A DNA stretch of 5,898 nucleotides from contig JAJYSL010000273.1 in assembly GCA_021793595.1 (NCBI GenBank), positions 1-5,898 on the forward strand, read 5' to 3'. Under the pieces are notes generated by a model, which ran no database searches, was not told where the DNA came from, and saw only the letters and a list, made by a program, of their open reading frames with translations. The DNA comes from Acidobacteriota bacterium. GTDB taxonomy: Bacteria > Acidobacteriota > Terriglobia > Terriglobales > Acidobacteriaceae. Both the position numbers and the translations under genes were made by a program. Positions 1 through 5,898 of the stretch are shown one piece after another. Numbering within the stretch: position 1 is the stretch's first letter; each line of letters starts with the position of its first letter.

Positions 1-336
1 CAACCGGGTGACGGGAATACTGAAGAGGTCCCTGTCCCCCAGGCGAATACTGCCCTCTACCCGCGTACCCGGTATGGTTTCATTCATCCGATTGAGGGTG
101 CGCAGCAGCGTAGTCTTGCCACATCCGGAGGGCCCAATAAACGCCATTACGCGCTTGTTGGGAACGATCAGGTTGATGTGTTTCAGGGCCTGATGAGAGC
201 CATAAAAGAAGTTGAGATCGGCGAGGGTAAATTGCGGCCAGGGTAGCTTTTCTTCTGTGTCTCCGTCCGCAGCGAAACGAGCTTCGTGGGCTCTGGAGAG
301 CTGGTTTAAGTCAAAAGGCTTCATCGAAGTTGTCAT
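1..336 (-). CDS. pstB: Phosphate ABC transporter ATP-binding protein PstB (C-terminus off window)
   Basis: This is the ATPase subunit that powers phosphate import through PstC/PstA from the cytoplasmic face. The first 112 residues are visible, out of roughly 250-290 in the family. The Walker A loop GPSGCGKT lies at about residues 68-75, followed by [10 protein letters not shown], typical of PstB. The FFYG stretch at 43-46 supplies the aromatic A-loop residue that stacks on adenine. The signature motif, Walker B and switch histidine lie beyond the left edge, so integrity cannot be judged. The chosen ATG (334-336) has a GGAAG ribosome site 6 nt upstream at 343-347 and sits 13 nt after the pstA stop. 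A second ATG four codons later is possible. About 38 residues precede the ATPase core, clearly more than in E. coli PstB. Identity as PstB rests on the Walker region plus the operon position and is secure. Confidence 0.95.
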   Translation of the reverse strand, partial: MTTSMKPFDLNQLSRAHEARFAADGDTEEKLPWPQFTLADLNFFYGSHQALKHINLIVPNKRVMAFIGPSGCGKTTLLRTLNRMNETIPGTRVEGSIRLGDRDLFSIPVTRL

Positions 337-349
337 CACCGACTTCCGA

Positions 350-1252
350 TTACCCGTGCGACAATTTTTTGCCGCGCGCCAAAATCAAGCGAGAAATTAC
401 GCTGACCACCAACAACCCTGAGAGTAGCACGAAGCCTGCCGCCCATGCTTGGCGATGCCATGAATCATAGGGGGAAATCGCATAGGTATAGATTACAACC
501 GGCAGCGACGCCGTGGGATGATTCCAGCCAGGGCTGTCGAAGAGGTTGCCAAAAGCCGTAAACAGAAGAGGCGCCGTTTCTCCGGCCACTCGCGCAATAT
601 CCAGTAGGATTCCCGTAATAATGCCGTAGATGGCCGCCGGAATTACGATTGTGAAGATCGTTTCCGACTTGCTTGCCCCTAACGCCAGGCCACCCTCTCG
701 AAGGCTGCGGGGTACCGCTCGAAGGAAGTCTTCCGTGCTTCGTAAGGCTATTGGAATCATCATGATGCCAAGAGCAATTCCACCGGCCAGCGTAGAGAAA
801 TGATGCATCGGCAGAACCACCAGCGTGTACACAAAAATCCCCATCACTACCGAAGGCACCCCATTCAGCAAATCCGTGGTGTAACGGATCGTGAATGCCG
901 ACCAACCACTGGCAAATTCTGACAGATAAATCCCGCCCAACAAGCCGATCGGAACACCAATGACAGAGGCAAGGAGCAGCAATTTCAGTGTACCGATGAT
1001 GGCGTTCTTAACGCCTCCACCGGACTGGCCGACCGGTACGGGGATTTTCGTAAAGAAGTCGATGTTCAGGGAGCTTGCTCCCTTCCACAACAGATATCCC
1101 AATATCGTCAGCAGCACCGAAAGAACGAGCAGGGTGCACAAGGCAGTCAGCGTCAACATGACGACATTTGTAATCTTGCGAGACAACGGCGGATAGGCAG
1201 GGGCCTTGGCTGTGTCAGGCATAAGCTGGCTCTGATAGGAATCGCTCATCAT
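350..1252 (-). CDS. pstA: Phosphate ABC transporter permease PstA
   Basis: This is one of the two membrane subunits that form the phosphate channel in the inner membrane. The 300-residue protein has about six hydrophobic segments, roughly at 31-56, 83-112, 128-148, 154-172, 205-224 and 269-292, the usual PstA layout. The cytoplasmic EAA loop that docks on PstB is seen at about 186-206 ([15 protein letters not shown], then the IP of the motif). It is followed by [16 protein letters not shown] at 218-233, a stretch highly characteristic of PstA. Its first ATG overlaps the pstC stop as ATGA (1249-1252), so translation is probably coupled. A GAGGTGG ribosome site lies at 1257-1263 inside the pstC end. 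The next codon is also ATG, and its spacing from that site is slightly better. The length is normal and no defects are seen. Confidence 0.97.
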   Translation of the reverse strand: MMSDSYQSQLMPDTAKAPAYPPLSRKITNVVMLTLTALCTLLVLSVLLTILGYLLWKGASSLNIDFFTKIPVPVGQSGGGVKNAIIGTLKLLLLASVIGVPIGLLGGIYLSEFASGWSAFTIRYTTDLLNGVPSVVMGIFVYTLVVLPMHHFSTLAGGIALGIMMIPIALRSTEDFLRAVPRSLREGGLALGASKSETIFTIVIPAAIYGIITGILLDIARVAGETAPLLFTAFGNLFDSPGWNHPTASLPVVIYTYAISPYDSWHRQAWAAGFVLLSGLLVVSVISRLILARGKKLSHG

Positions 1253-2238
1253 CCCACCACCTCATGCCCTTTCATTGTCAGCATCAGCAGTCGGGCTAGA
1301 GCGTTGAAGACCATGGTAACCACGAACAGTACCAGGCCGAGCTCGATCAATGCATGCAGGTAAAGATCGCCGGTCGCTTCAGTAAATTCGTTAGCAATCA
1401 CAGCGGCGATCGTATATCCCGGTGCCATCAGGGATGTAGACACCTGGGCAACATTGCCGATCACCATGGTGACAGCCATGGTTTCTCCCAGTGCCCGGGC
1501 CAGGGAAAGAAATATCGAACCCATGATGCCTTGCCGTGCGTAGGGGACAACGGCTCGCCAGGTAACGTCCCATTTTGTCGCTCCCAGAGCCATCATGGCT
1601 TCGCGCTGCGAAACCGGTACCGCAATCAGAACCTCACGCGAGATGGAAATGATAAAGGGCACCACCATAATCGAAAGCACGATGGAGGCGGAAAAATAAC
1701 TGACACCATAAAATGCCCCACTGAAGATGGGTATCCATCCAAAATATTTCTGGAAATAGGGCATGGCATCAAAGAGCACTGGGATCAGAAGGAAAATGCC
1801 AATCAATCCATAAATAACGCTGGGAACTGCCGCCAGCAGCTCAATGAGGAATGTAAGCGCATCGGAAATTTTCCTTGGAGCCAATTCCGCCAAAAAAATA
1901 GCGGAGCCAAGCCCGATCGGAATAGAAATCGCCAGCGCCAGTAACGAGGTGACCACCGTGCCATATACGAAAGGCCACGCCCCAAATACTCCGCTGACGG
2001 GGTCCCAGGTGCTGGTAACAAAGAAATGCCAGCCGAATGCATGACGCGCTAGACGGGAGTAAACCCAGAGGTGCTGAAGCAAAAGAGCAGTGATAAGGAT
2101 AATAGACCATCCGCCGGCAAGGGTGATGAGATGAACCACCTCATCACCCTTACGCAGACGTTCCCATAATGTCTGTTTCCTGTCCAATCCACGGGATTCA
2201 AATGGAACCCCAGGGGTTGTGAGTGCTGCGTTGTCCAT
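1249..2238 (-). CDS. pstC: Phosphate ABC transporter permease PstC
   Basis: This is the partner of PstA in the phosphate channel. The 329-residue protein has an N-terminal hydrophilic tail (1-35), a first membrane segment at about 36-58, an extracytoplasmic stretch, and further membrane segments at about 92-118, 128-156, 183-201, 238-262 and 293-320. The EAA loop is REAMMALGATKWDVTWRAVVP starting near 212. The following ARALGETMAVTMVIGN (247-262) is a hallmark of PstC. The reading frame is open upstream to 2346, but that extension would overlap the pstS 3' end by more than 80 nt and encodes a non-hydrophobic, family-foreign stretch. I therefore chose the ATG at 2236-2238, which has GGGAG 6 nt upstream (2245-2249) and lies 26 nt after the pstS stop. 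The gene ends in an ATGA overlap with pstA. Confidence 0.96.
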   Translation of the reverse strand: MDNAALTTPGVPFESRGLDRKQTLWERLRKGDEVVHLITLAGGWSIILITALLLQHLWVYSRLARHAFGWHFFVTSTWDPVSGVFGAWPFVYGTVVTSLLALAISIPIGLGSAIFLAELAPRKISDALTFLIELLAAVPSVIYGLIGIFLLIPVLFDAMPYFQKYFGWIPIFSGAFYGVSYFSASIVLSIMVVPFIISISREVLIAVPVSQREAMMALGATKWDVTWRAVVPYARQGIMGSIFLSLARALGETMAVTMVIGNVAQVSTSLMAPGYTIAAVIANEFTEATGDLYLHALIELGLVLFVVTMVFNALARLLMLTMKGHEVVG

Positions 2239-2264
2239 CCAATGCTCCCGACCGTTGCGCAGTC

Positions 2265-3287
2265 CTAGTATTGCAGCTTCCTCATTTGTTGCAACTCCTT
2301 CTGCACCACCGCCGCAGGCAATGGAGCATAGGTCAGCGGTCCGCAATATTGCTGGCCCGTCGTTAGCCCCCAGCGCAGAAATGCCTTCAAAGCTTTTGCC
2401 TTAGTCATGTCGTTCAACTTTTCTGGGATCAGAAGCCAAGTGTAAGTAGAGATAGGATAGGCCTTTGCACCTGGCGCATCGGTGATGGAAACCCGGAAAT
2501 CGGCTGGCATCGTCTTGGTGGCTCCAGCAGCAGCAGCCGTCACCGAGTTCAAATCGGCCTCAATGAAGTTCCCGGAGCTGTTCTGGACCTCGCCGTACAG
2601 GATGTGGTTTTGCACAGCGTAGATCAGCTCAATATAGCCAATTGAGTTTGGTATGCGACGGATGAGACCGGCGACACCCTCATTCCCTTTTCCGCCCAGG
2701 CCAACTGGCCAGTTGACGGACGTTCCCACACCAACTCTGCTCTTCCATTCCGGGCTTACCTTCGACAGGTAATCGGCCCAGGTATAGGTTGTGCCGGAAC
2801 CATCGGAACGATGAATTACGACAATATTGGCATTGGGCAGGCGAATACCAGGATTTGGACCCTGGATCGCCGGATCGTTCCATTTCGTGATTTTCCCTAA
2901 ATAGATCCCGGCCAATGCAGCCGGCGTAAACTTCAATGTGGCCGTCACGCCCGGGATGTTGTATGACGGCATCGCTGCGCCCAGCGCAGTCGGAAAATGC
3001 AAAATGGTGGTTCCACGTTTTTGCTGTGCTTCTGCGAGCTGCTCATTCGTCATGGGACCATCGGTCGCGCCGAAATCCACCGTGCCATTGATCAATTGGC
3101 GAATGCCGCCGCCGGAGCCGATCGACTGATAGTTGATTTCCACGTTGGAATGGAGTGTGTGGTAATGGCTAGCCCAGGAAGAATACAGTGGATAGGCAAA
3201 TGTCGATCCGGCCCCTGTGATGGAAATTTGTTGCGCGAAAGCACTTGCGGTGGTGATGAGAGCCAACGCAAGAAGTCTACGAATCAT
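2265..3287 (-). CDS. pstS: Periplasmic phosphate-binding protein PstS
   Basis: This protein captures inorganic phosphate in the periplasm and hands it to PstC/PstA. The 340-residue product begins with a signal peptide (MIRRLLALALITTASAFA, cleavage likely after residue 18). No cysteine follows the cleavage site, so the mature protein should be soluble, as in E. coli, rather than a lipoprotein. Phosphate-site motifs appear in order: GAGSTF at 25-30, IGSGGG at 56-61, DFGATDGPM at 71-79 and HRSDGSGTTYTW at 159-170. By family alignment the ligands are T29, F30, S58, D76, R160, D162, S164, G165 and T166, and all are conserved. The ATG at 3285-3287 has AAGAGGA upstream at 3294-3300. It is the first gene of the operon and lies downstream of a candidate Pho-box array, consistent with induction by phosphate starvation. 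The length is normal. Confidence 0.97.
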   Translation of the reverse strand: MIRRLLALALITTASAFAQQISITGAGSTFAYPLYSSWASHYHTLHSNVEINYQSIGSGGGIRQLINGTVDFGATDGPMTNEQLAEAQQKRGTTILHFPTALGAAMPSYNIPGVTATLKFTPAALAGIYLGKITKWNDPAIQGPNPGIRLPNANIVVIHRSDGSGTTYTWADYLSKVSPEWKSRVGVGTSVNWPVGLGGKGNEGVAGLIRRIPNSIGYIELIYAVQNHILYGEVQNSSGNFIEADLNSVTAAAAGATKTMPADFRVSITDAPGAKAYPISTYTWLLIPEKLNDMTKAKALKAFLRWGLTTGQQYCGPLTYAPLPAAVVQKELQQMRKLQY

Positions 3288-3320
3288 AGCGAATCCTCTT
3301 TAGTATCGAGATCGAGAGTT

Positions 3321-3347
3321 GGAAGCGCTGGAAGTTCCCAGAGTTCC
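3321..3347 (-). promoter_or_regulatory. Possible stem-loop in the pstS leader
   Basis: Read on the minus strand, this 27-nt stretch can fold as an outer GGAA/TTCC pairing, a small 2x3 internal loop, and an inner CTGG/CCAG stem closing a 6-nt loop. It lies in the presumed pstS 5' untranslated region, upstream of the ribosome site. The same bases also read as three 9-bp units with repeated GGAAG and AGTTCC, so alternative pairings exist. Stability was not computed. It could be chance, and no known riboswitch or regulatory RNA family is recognised. Confidence 0.2.
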
Positions 3348-3375
3348 TGTGCTTTTCGGAGGCACACCTCTTTCT

Positions 3376-3435
3376 AAAATATGCGCATGAAAATACGATG
3401 AATTTGGTCAGAAATCATGGTAAATATGCTTCAAA
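3376..3435 (-). promoter_or_regulatory. Candidate Pho-box array and -10 element of the pst promoter
   Basis: On the minus strand, five consecutive 11-bp units begin TTTGAAG, TTTACCA, TTCTGAC, TTCATCG and TTCATGC, covering 3435 down to 3381. The last two share TTCAT exactly 11 bp apart, and the third also begins TTC in phase. A -10-like TATTTT follows immediately (3376-3381), with no good -35 hexamer, so the array occupies the place of the -35. PhoB/PhoP-type response regulators bind direct repeats with 11-bp spacing, with the proximal box replacing the -35. The match to the E. coli half-site CTGTCAT is only partial. Regulation by a PhoB homologue is inferred from this spacing and from the pst operon downstream. 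Confidence 0.5.
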
Positions 3436-3490
3436 ATCACAGGTTCGTGCATCCGAATCGCTTTTGTTGCCAGGCTGCTTTGTGGCGCAA

Positions 3491-3519
3491 TTGACACAGG
3501 GTCGAGGGCTGCCTATGAT
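3491..3519 (+). promoter_or_regulatory. Sigma-70 type promoter for the aminotransferase operon
   Basis: A perfect -35 hexamer TTGACA (3491-3496) is followed after 17 bp by TATGAT (3514-3519), one mismatch from the TATAAT consensus. The element points toward the aminotransferase, with a predicted start near 3526 and a leader of about 55 nt. No repeats or operator-like palindromes are obvious around it. It lies about 55 bp from the distal edge of the candidate Pho-box array, so the two divergent operons could be controlled independently. The call is by inspection only. Confidence 0.65.
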
Positions 3520-3579
3520 GTCGCTCCAGTAATGACGGAGCCCCCCGGTACAGGAAGAAGCAATCCACTACAATAGTTC

Positions 3580-4803
3580 GTGTCGATGACAGCTATGGCT
3601 TATGATTCCACTCCAACTTCAAGACTCGCACTGAGCCAGATATCAGAAGACGTTTCGCAATCGGAAATTCGCGCCATGTCAGTGGAATCCGATCGCGTCC
3701 ACGGTATCAACCTCGCCCAGGGAGTATGCGATACCGATCCTCCAGCCCAAGTGGTCGAGGCGGCCATTGCTGCGATTCGCGATGGACACAACATCTATAC
3801 CCGCTTGGATGGCATTTCGAAACTGCGCGAAGCCGTGGCGAAAAAGCTGGCCCGCTACAACCAGCTGAACTGCGACCCGGAATCGGGCATTCTGGTCACC
3901 AATGGCGCCACCGGCGGATTCCACGCCGCCTGTATGGCGCTGCTGAATCCCGGCGATGAAGTTGTGCTCTTTGAGCCATTCTATGGATTCCATCACGACA
4001 TTCTGCAGTCGCAGCGTCTGCGAACTGTTGCCGTTCCATTGGACGCACCCGATTGGAAACTGGACGTCGATCGGCTGGCGCGGGCGATTACTCCGCGAAC
4101 CCGCGCCATCGTCATCAACACACCCTGCAATCCCTCCGGCAAAGTGTTTACGCGCAGCGAGCTGGAAGCGATCGCGCATCTGGTCGAGCAACACGATCTT
4201 TTCGTCATCACGGACGAAATTTACGAATATTTTCTCTGCGACGGCGCCGAGCACATCAGCTTTGCCTCGCTTCCGGGAATGGCAGAGCGCACCATCACCA
4301 TTTCAGGATTCTCCAAAACCTTCAGCATTACAGGTTGGCGGCTTGGATATCTGGCGGCTGATCCGCGATGGATTCCGGCCATCGGATATTTCCACGACTT
4401 AACGTATGTATGCGCTCCTGCACCCTTCCAATACGGCGCGGCTGCGGGGCTATTGGAACTGCCGCGGGAATTTTATTCCGGGCTCGCTGCCGACTATCAG
4501 CAAAAACGCGATCAGTTGGTTGCGGCGTTGATTGCCGCGGGGATGGTTCCGTCTGTTCCCGCCGGTGCTTATTACATTCTTGCCGACGCTTCGCAGTTGC
4601 CCGGCGCGACCGCCAAGGAGAAAGCACGCAACCTGCTGGCCCGTTGCGGGGTGGCGTCGGTTGCCGGCACAGCATTTTTCAGCGGAGGCAGAGGCGAAAA
4701 TCTGTTGCGGTTCTGCTACGCGAAAAAGCCGCAGGATTTGACAGAGGCCTGCCAACGTCTGCAGTCTCTCGGCGCTAAAGCGCCAGGTGGGAAGGCCCTT
4801 TGA
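3580..4803 (+). CDS. Class I/II PLP-dependent aminotransferase
   Basis: This is a cytosolic fold-type I enzyme that moves an amino group between an amino acid and a 2-oxo acid through pyridoxal phosphate. The 407 residues contain all expected landmarks: INLAQGVCD at 43-51, the substrate-loop YTR at 73-75, TNGATGGFHAA at 107-117, NPSGK at 184-188 (N184), DEIYEY at 212-217 (D212, Y215), the Schiff-base lysine K246 in SGFSKTFSITGWRLGY, R254, and the C-terminal carboxylate-binding arginine R377 in LLRFCY. The overall pattern resembles the group containing aspartate, methionine and kynurenine/glutamine aminotransferases. Substrate cannot be read from sequence, so no symbol is given. GTG at 3580 is the most upstream start after a stop at 3574-3576. 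ATG at 3586 or 3595 are alternatives, since AGGAAGAAG (3552-3560) is too far from all three to decide. The gene overlaps the GH31 gene by 4 nt. Confidence 0.93.
   Translation: MSMTAMAYDSTPTSRLALSQISEDVSQSEIRAMSVESDRVHGINLAQGVCDTDPPAQVVEAAIAAIRDGHNIYTRLDGISKLREAVAKKLARYNQLNCDPESGILVTNGATGGFHAACMALLNPGDEVVLFEPFYGFHHDILQSQRLRTVAVPLDAPDWKLDVDRLARAITPRTRAIVINTPCNPSGKVFTRSELEAIAHLVEQHDLFVITDEIYEYFLCDGAEHISFASLPGMAERTITISGFSKTFSITGWRLGYLAADPRWIPAIGYFHDLTYVCAPAPFQYGAAAGLLELPREFYSGLAADYQQKRDQLVAALIAAGMVPSVPAGAYYILADASQLPGATAKEKARNLLARCGVASVAGTAFFSGGRGENLLRFCYAKKPQDLTEACQRLQSLGAKAPGGKAL
4785..4795 (+). promoter_or_regulatory. Ribosome binding site deciding the TTG start of the GH31 gene
   Basis: AGGTGG (4785-4790), one base from the ideal AGGAGG, is followed by GAAGG and lies 9 nt before the TTG at 4800. 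It sits inside the last codons of the aminotransferase gene. Together with the twin-arginine leader that begins exactly at that TTG, it supports a rare start codon rather than a later in-frame ATG, the first of which (codon 137) would remove much of the N-terminal domain. Confidence 0.65.
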
Positions 4804-5898
4804 AACTGACACGGCGCGGTCTCGCCAAGGGACTCGTCACCGGTGGAGTCGCACTCACGGGAATTCCCAGCTTGCTCGAGGCCCAGATTCCAGCGATTCC
4901 GGGCGGAGAACAAACAGCGGCCTGGGTGTTGGTTCATCCCGGAGTTTGGCGCGCCACAATTGGCACACCGGAAAAATTTACTCCAGTGTCGACACGGCTG
5001 GTGCCGCCCCAAACCGAGGCCTTCACGCGACTGCCTCGTGTAACTCAGGCTCCGTTGCCGGAGCTCGCAGGCGAGATTACAGCTCGTGGCTGCACTCTCG
5101 CTCTGCCGTTGCGTCCGGAGGAACGAATTTATGGGCTCGGGCTGCAATTTCTTTCGCTGGAACAGCGCGGCAAAAAGAAAGTGGTGCGTGTCAATGCCGA
5201 CCCCAAGATGGACACCGGAGACAGCCACGCGCCTGTTCCCTTCTATGTGACGACGGAAGGCATTGGCATTCTGGTAGACACCGCGCGTTATGCGGATTTT
5301 TATTTCGGCGATGCGCGGCCTAAGCCCACTCATGCACTCGCATCTGTGACGCAGACCAGCCCAGACCCGAACTACACGCGCAATATAAAAGACAACGACA
5401 CAGGGCGAATTACCATCGAAGTTCCGCGCGCTGCCGGCGTCGATGTCTATCTGTTCGCCGGCCCGTCCATGCTGGATGCTGTGCGCCGCTATAACGTTTT
5501 TTCCGGCGGCGGAGTTGTGCCTCCGGAATGGGGGCTGGGATTCTGGTACCGCGCCGATGCGCGCGCGAACCAACCAGCCGTACTCAAGCTTGCTCAGGAA
5601 TTCCGCGACAGTAAAATTCCCTGCGACGTGATCGGGCTCGAGCCAGGCTGGCAGACGCATGCCTATTCCTGCACCTTTGTGTGGGATACGGACCGCTTCC
5701 CCAACCCAAAAACGTTTGTCGATTCCGCGCGCGACCTGCATTATCGCGTGAATCTTTGGGAGCACGCCTTCACCTACCCTGCTTCGCCGCTGTTCCAGCC
5801 GCTTCGAAACTATTCCGGCGACTACGGCGTGTGGAGCGGCCTGGTTCCGGATTTTCAGGGCACGGAAGCTCGCAAGCGCTTCGGCGACTTCCATGGCA
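4800..5898 (+). CDS. Tat-exported glycoside hydrolase family 31 protein (C-terminus off window)
   Basis: This is probably an exported alpha-glycosidase; GH31 members cleave alpha-glucosides, alpha-xylosides or related sugars. The frame stays open for 366 codons to the right edge; complete family members are usually well over 600 residues. It starts with a twin-arginine signal, TRRGLAK at residues 4-10, then a hydrophobic stretch to about 25 and likely cleavage near LEA-Q (28/29). Residues about 40-235 fit the GH31 N-terminal beta-sandwich, including ERIYGLGLQF (108-117) and PVPFYVTTEGIGILVDT (145-161). The barrel begins at PPEWGLGFWYR (241-251), followed by CDVIGLEPGWQ (275-285), VWDTDRFPNPKTF (294-306) and VNLWEHAF (317-324). 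The nucleophile aspartate expected after the barrel's next strand is beyond the window. A glutamate (E281) stands where many alpha-glucosidases have aspartate. TTG overlaps the preceding TGA stop as TTGA, implying coupled translation. Substrate is unknown. Confidence 0.88.
   Translation, partial: MKLTRRGLAKGLVTGGVALTGIPSLLEAQIPAIPGGEQTAAWVLVHPGVWRATIGTPEKFTPVSTRLVPPQTEAFTRLPRVTQAPLPELAGEITARGCTLALPLRPEERIYGLGLQFLSLEQRGKKKVVRVNADPKMDTGDSHAPVPFYVTTEGIGILVDTARYADFYFGDARPKPTHALASVTQTSPDPNYTRNIKDNDTGRITIEVPRAAGVDVYLFAGPSMLDAVRRYNVFSGGGVVPPEWGLGFWYRADARANQPAVLKLAQEFRDSKIPCDVIGLEPGWQTHAYSCTFVWDTDRFPNPKTFVDSARDLHYRVNLWEHAFTYPASPLFQPLRNYSGDYGVWSGLVPDFQGTEARKRFGDFHG

Noticed and set aside
1354..1944. 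Plus-strand 196-codon frame opposite pstC
   Set aside because: The translation is rich in His, Gln, Asn and Arg with no domain. It mirrors hydrophobic codons of pstC on the other strand.
3305..3316. Tandem ATCGAG repeat (two copies) in the pstS leader
   Set aside because: Two 6-bp copies are well within chance, and no further copies or symmetry accompany them.
3538..3552. C-rich run (ccccccgg) before the aminotransferase considered as a terminator or leader structure
   Set aside because: There is no matching G-rich arm to form a stem and no T tract, and it lies between a good promoter and its gene.
3679..4254. Minus-strand 191-codon frame opposite the aminotransferase
   Set aside because: It overlaps the conserved PLP-enzyme core completely and shows no family features or ribosome site of note.
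4787..5323. Plus-strand 178-codon frame starting at a GTG just before the aminotransferase stop
   Set aside because: It is out of frame with the GH31 coding sequence, has no recognisable motif, and the in-frame GH31 reading explains the whole stretch.
4716..5894. Long open frame of 392 codons on the minus strand opposite the GH31 gene and the end of the aminotransferase
   Set aside because: The opposite strand carries clear GH31 and aminotransferase motifs over the same bases. The antisense product has no recognisable domain and looks like a by-product of GC-rich codon use.

Overview
The window carries two divergent gene blocks separated by one intergenic region of about 290 bp (3288-3579). 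The left block, on the minus strand, is a high-affinity phosphate import operon in the order pstS-pstC-pstA-pstB. The right block, on the plus strand, holds a fold-type I PLP aminotransferase followed, with a 4-nt overlap, by a glycoside hydrolase family 31 (GH31) protein that runs off the right edge.

Organism: the DNA is moderately GC-rich and gene-dense. PstS has a cleavable signal peptide with no lipobox cysteine, and the GH31 protein has a twin-arginine leader. Both fit a Gram-negative (diderm) bacterium. The style of the PstS sequence, the pst gene order and the presence of a Tat-exported GH31 enzyme suggest Acidobacteriota (Terriglobia-like). That assignment rests on remembered family resemblance, not on a search, and is only moderately certain.

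Left block (1-3287, minus strand): pstS encodes the periplasmic phosphate-binding protein, pstC and pstA the two membrane permease subunits, and pstB the ATPase. Only the first 112 residues of PstB are present. The genes are tightly packed: 26 nt between pstS and pstC, a 4-nt ATGA overlap between pstC and pstA, and 13 nt between pstA and pstB. Each start has a recognisable Shine-Dalgarno sequence. All four are intact within the window and should work as one ABC transporter.

Intergenic region (3288-3579): going away from pstS, it holds a possible leader hairpin, a -10-like TATTTT, and a series of TTC/TTT-initiated units spaced exactly 11 bp apart, which is the spacing of Pho boxes. On the other strand there is a near-consensus sigma-70 promoter (TTGACA, 17 bp, TATGAT) pointing toward the aminotransferase.

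Right block (3580-5898, plus strand): the aminotransferase has all the expected PLP-site residues and a GTG or nearby ATG start. The GH31 gene begins at a TTG inside the aminotransferase stop codon and encodes a Tat signal, an N-terminal beta-sandwich and the first part of the catalytic barrel. The window ends before the expected catalytic nucleophile. The pairing of a cytosolic aminotransferase with an exported glycosidase is not an obvious pathway.

I found no mobile element, CRISPR array, RNA gene or clearly new system. The best leads are the 11-bp phased operator candidate and the coupled aminotransferase/GH31 pair with its atypical active-site motif.
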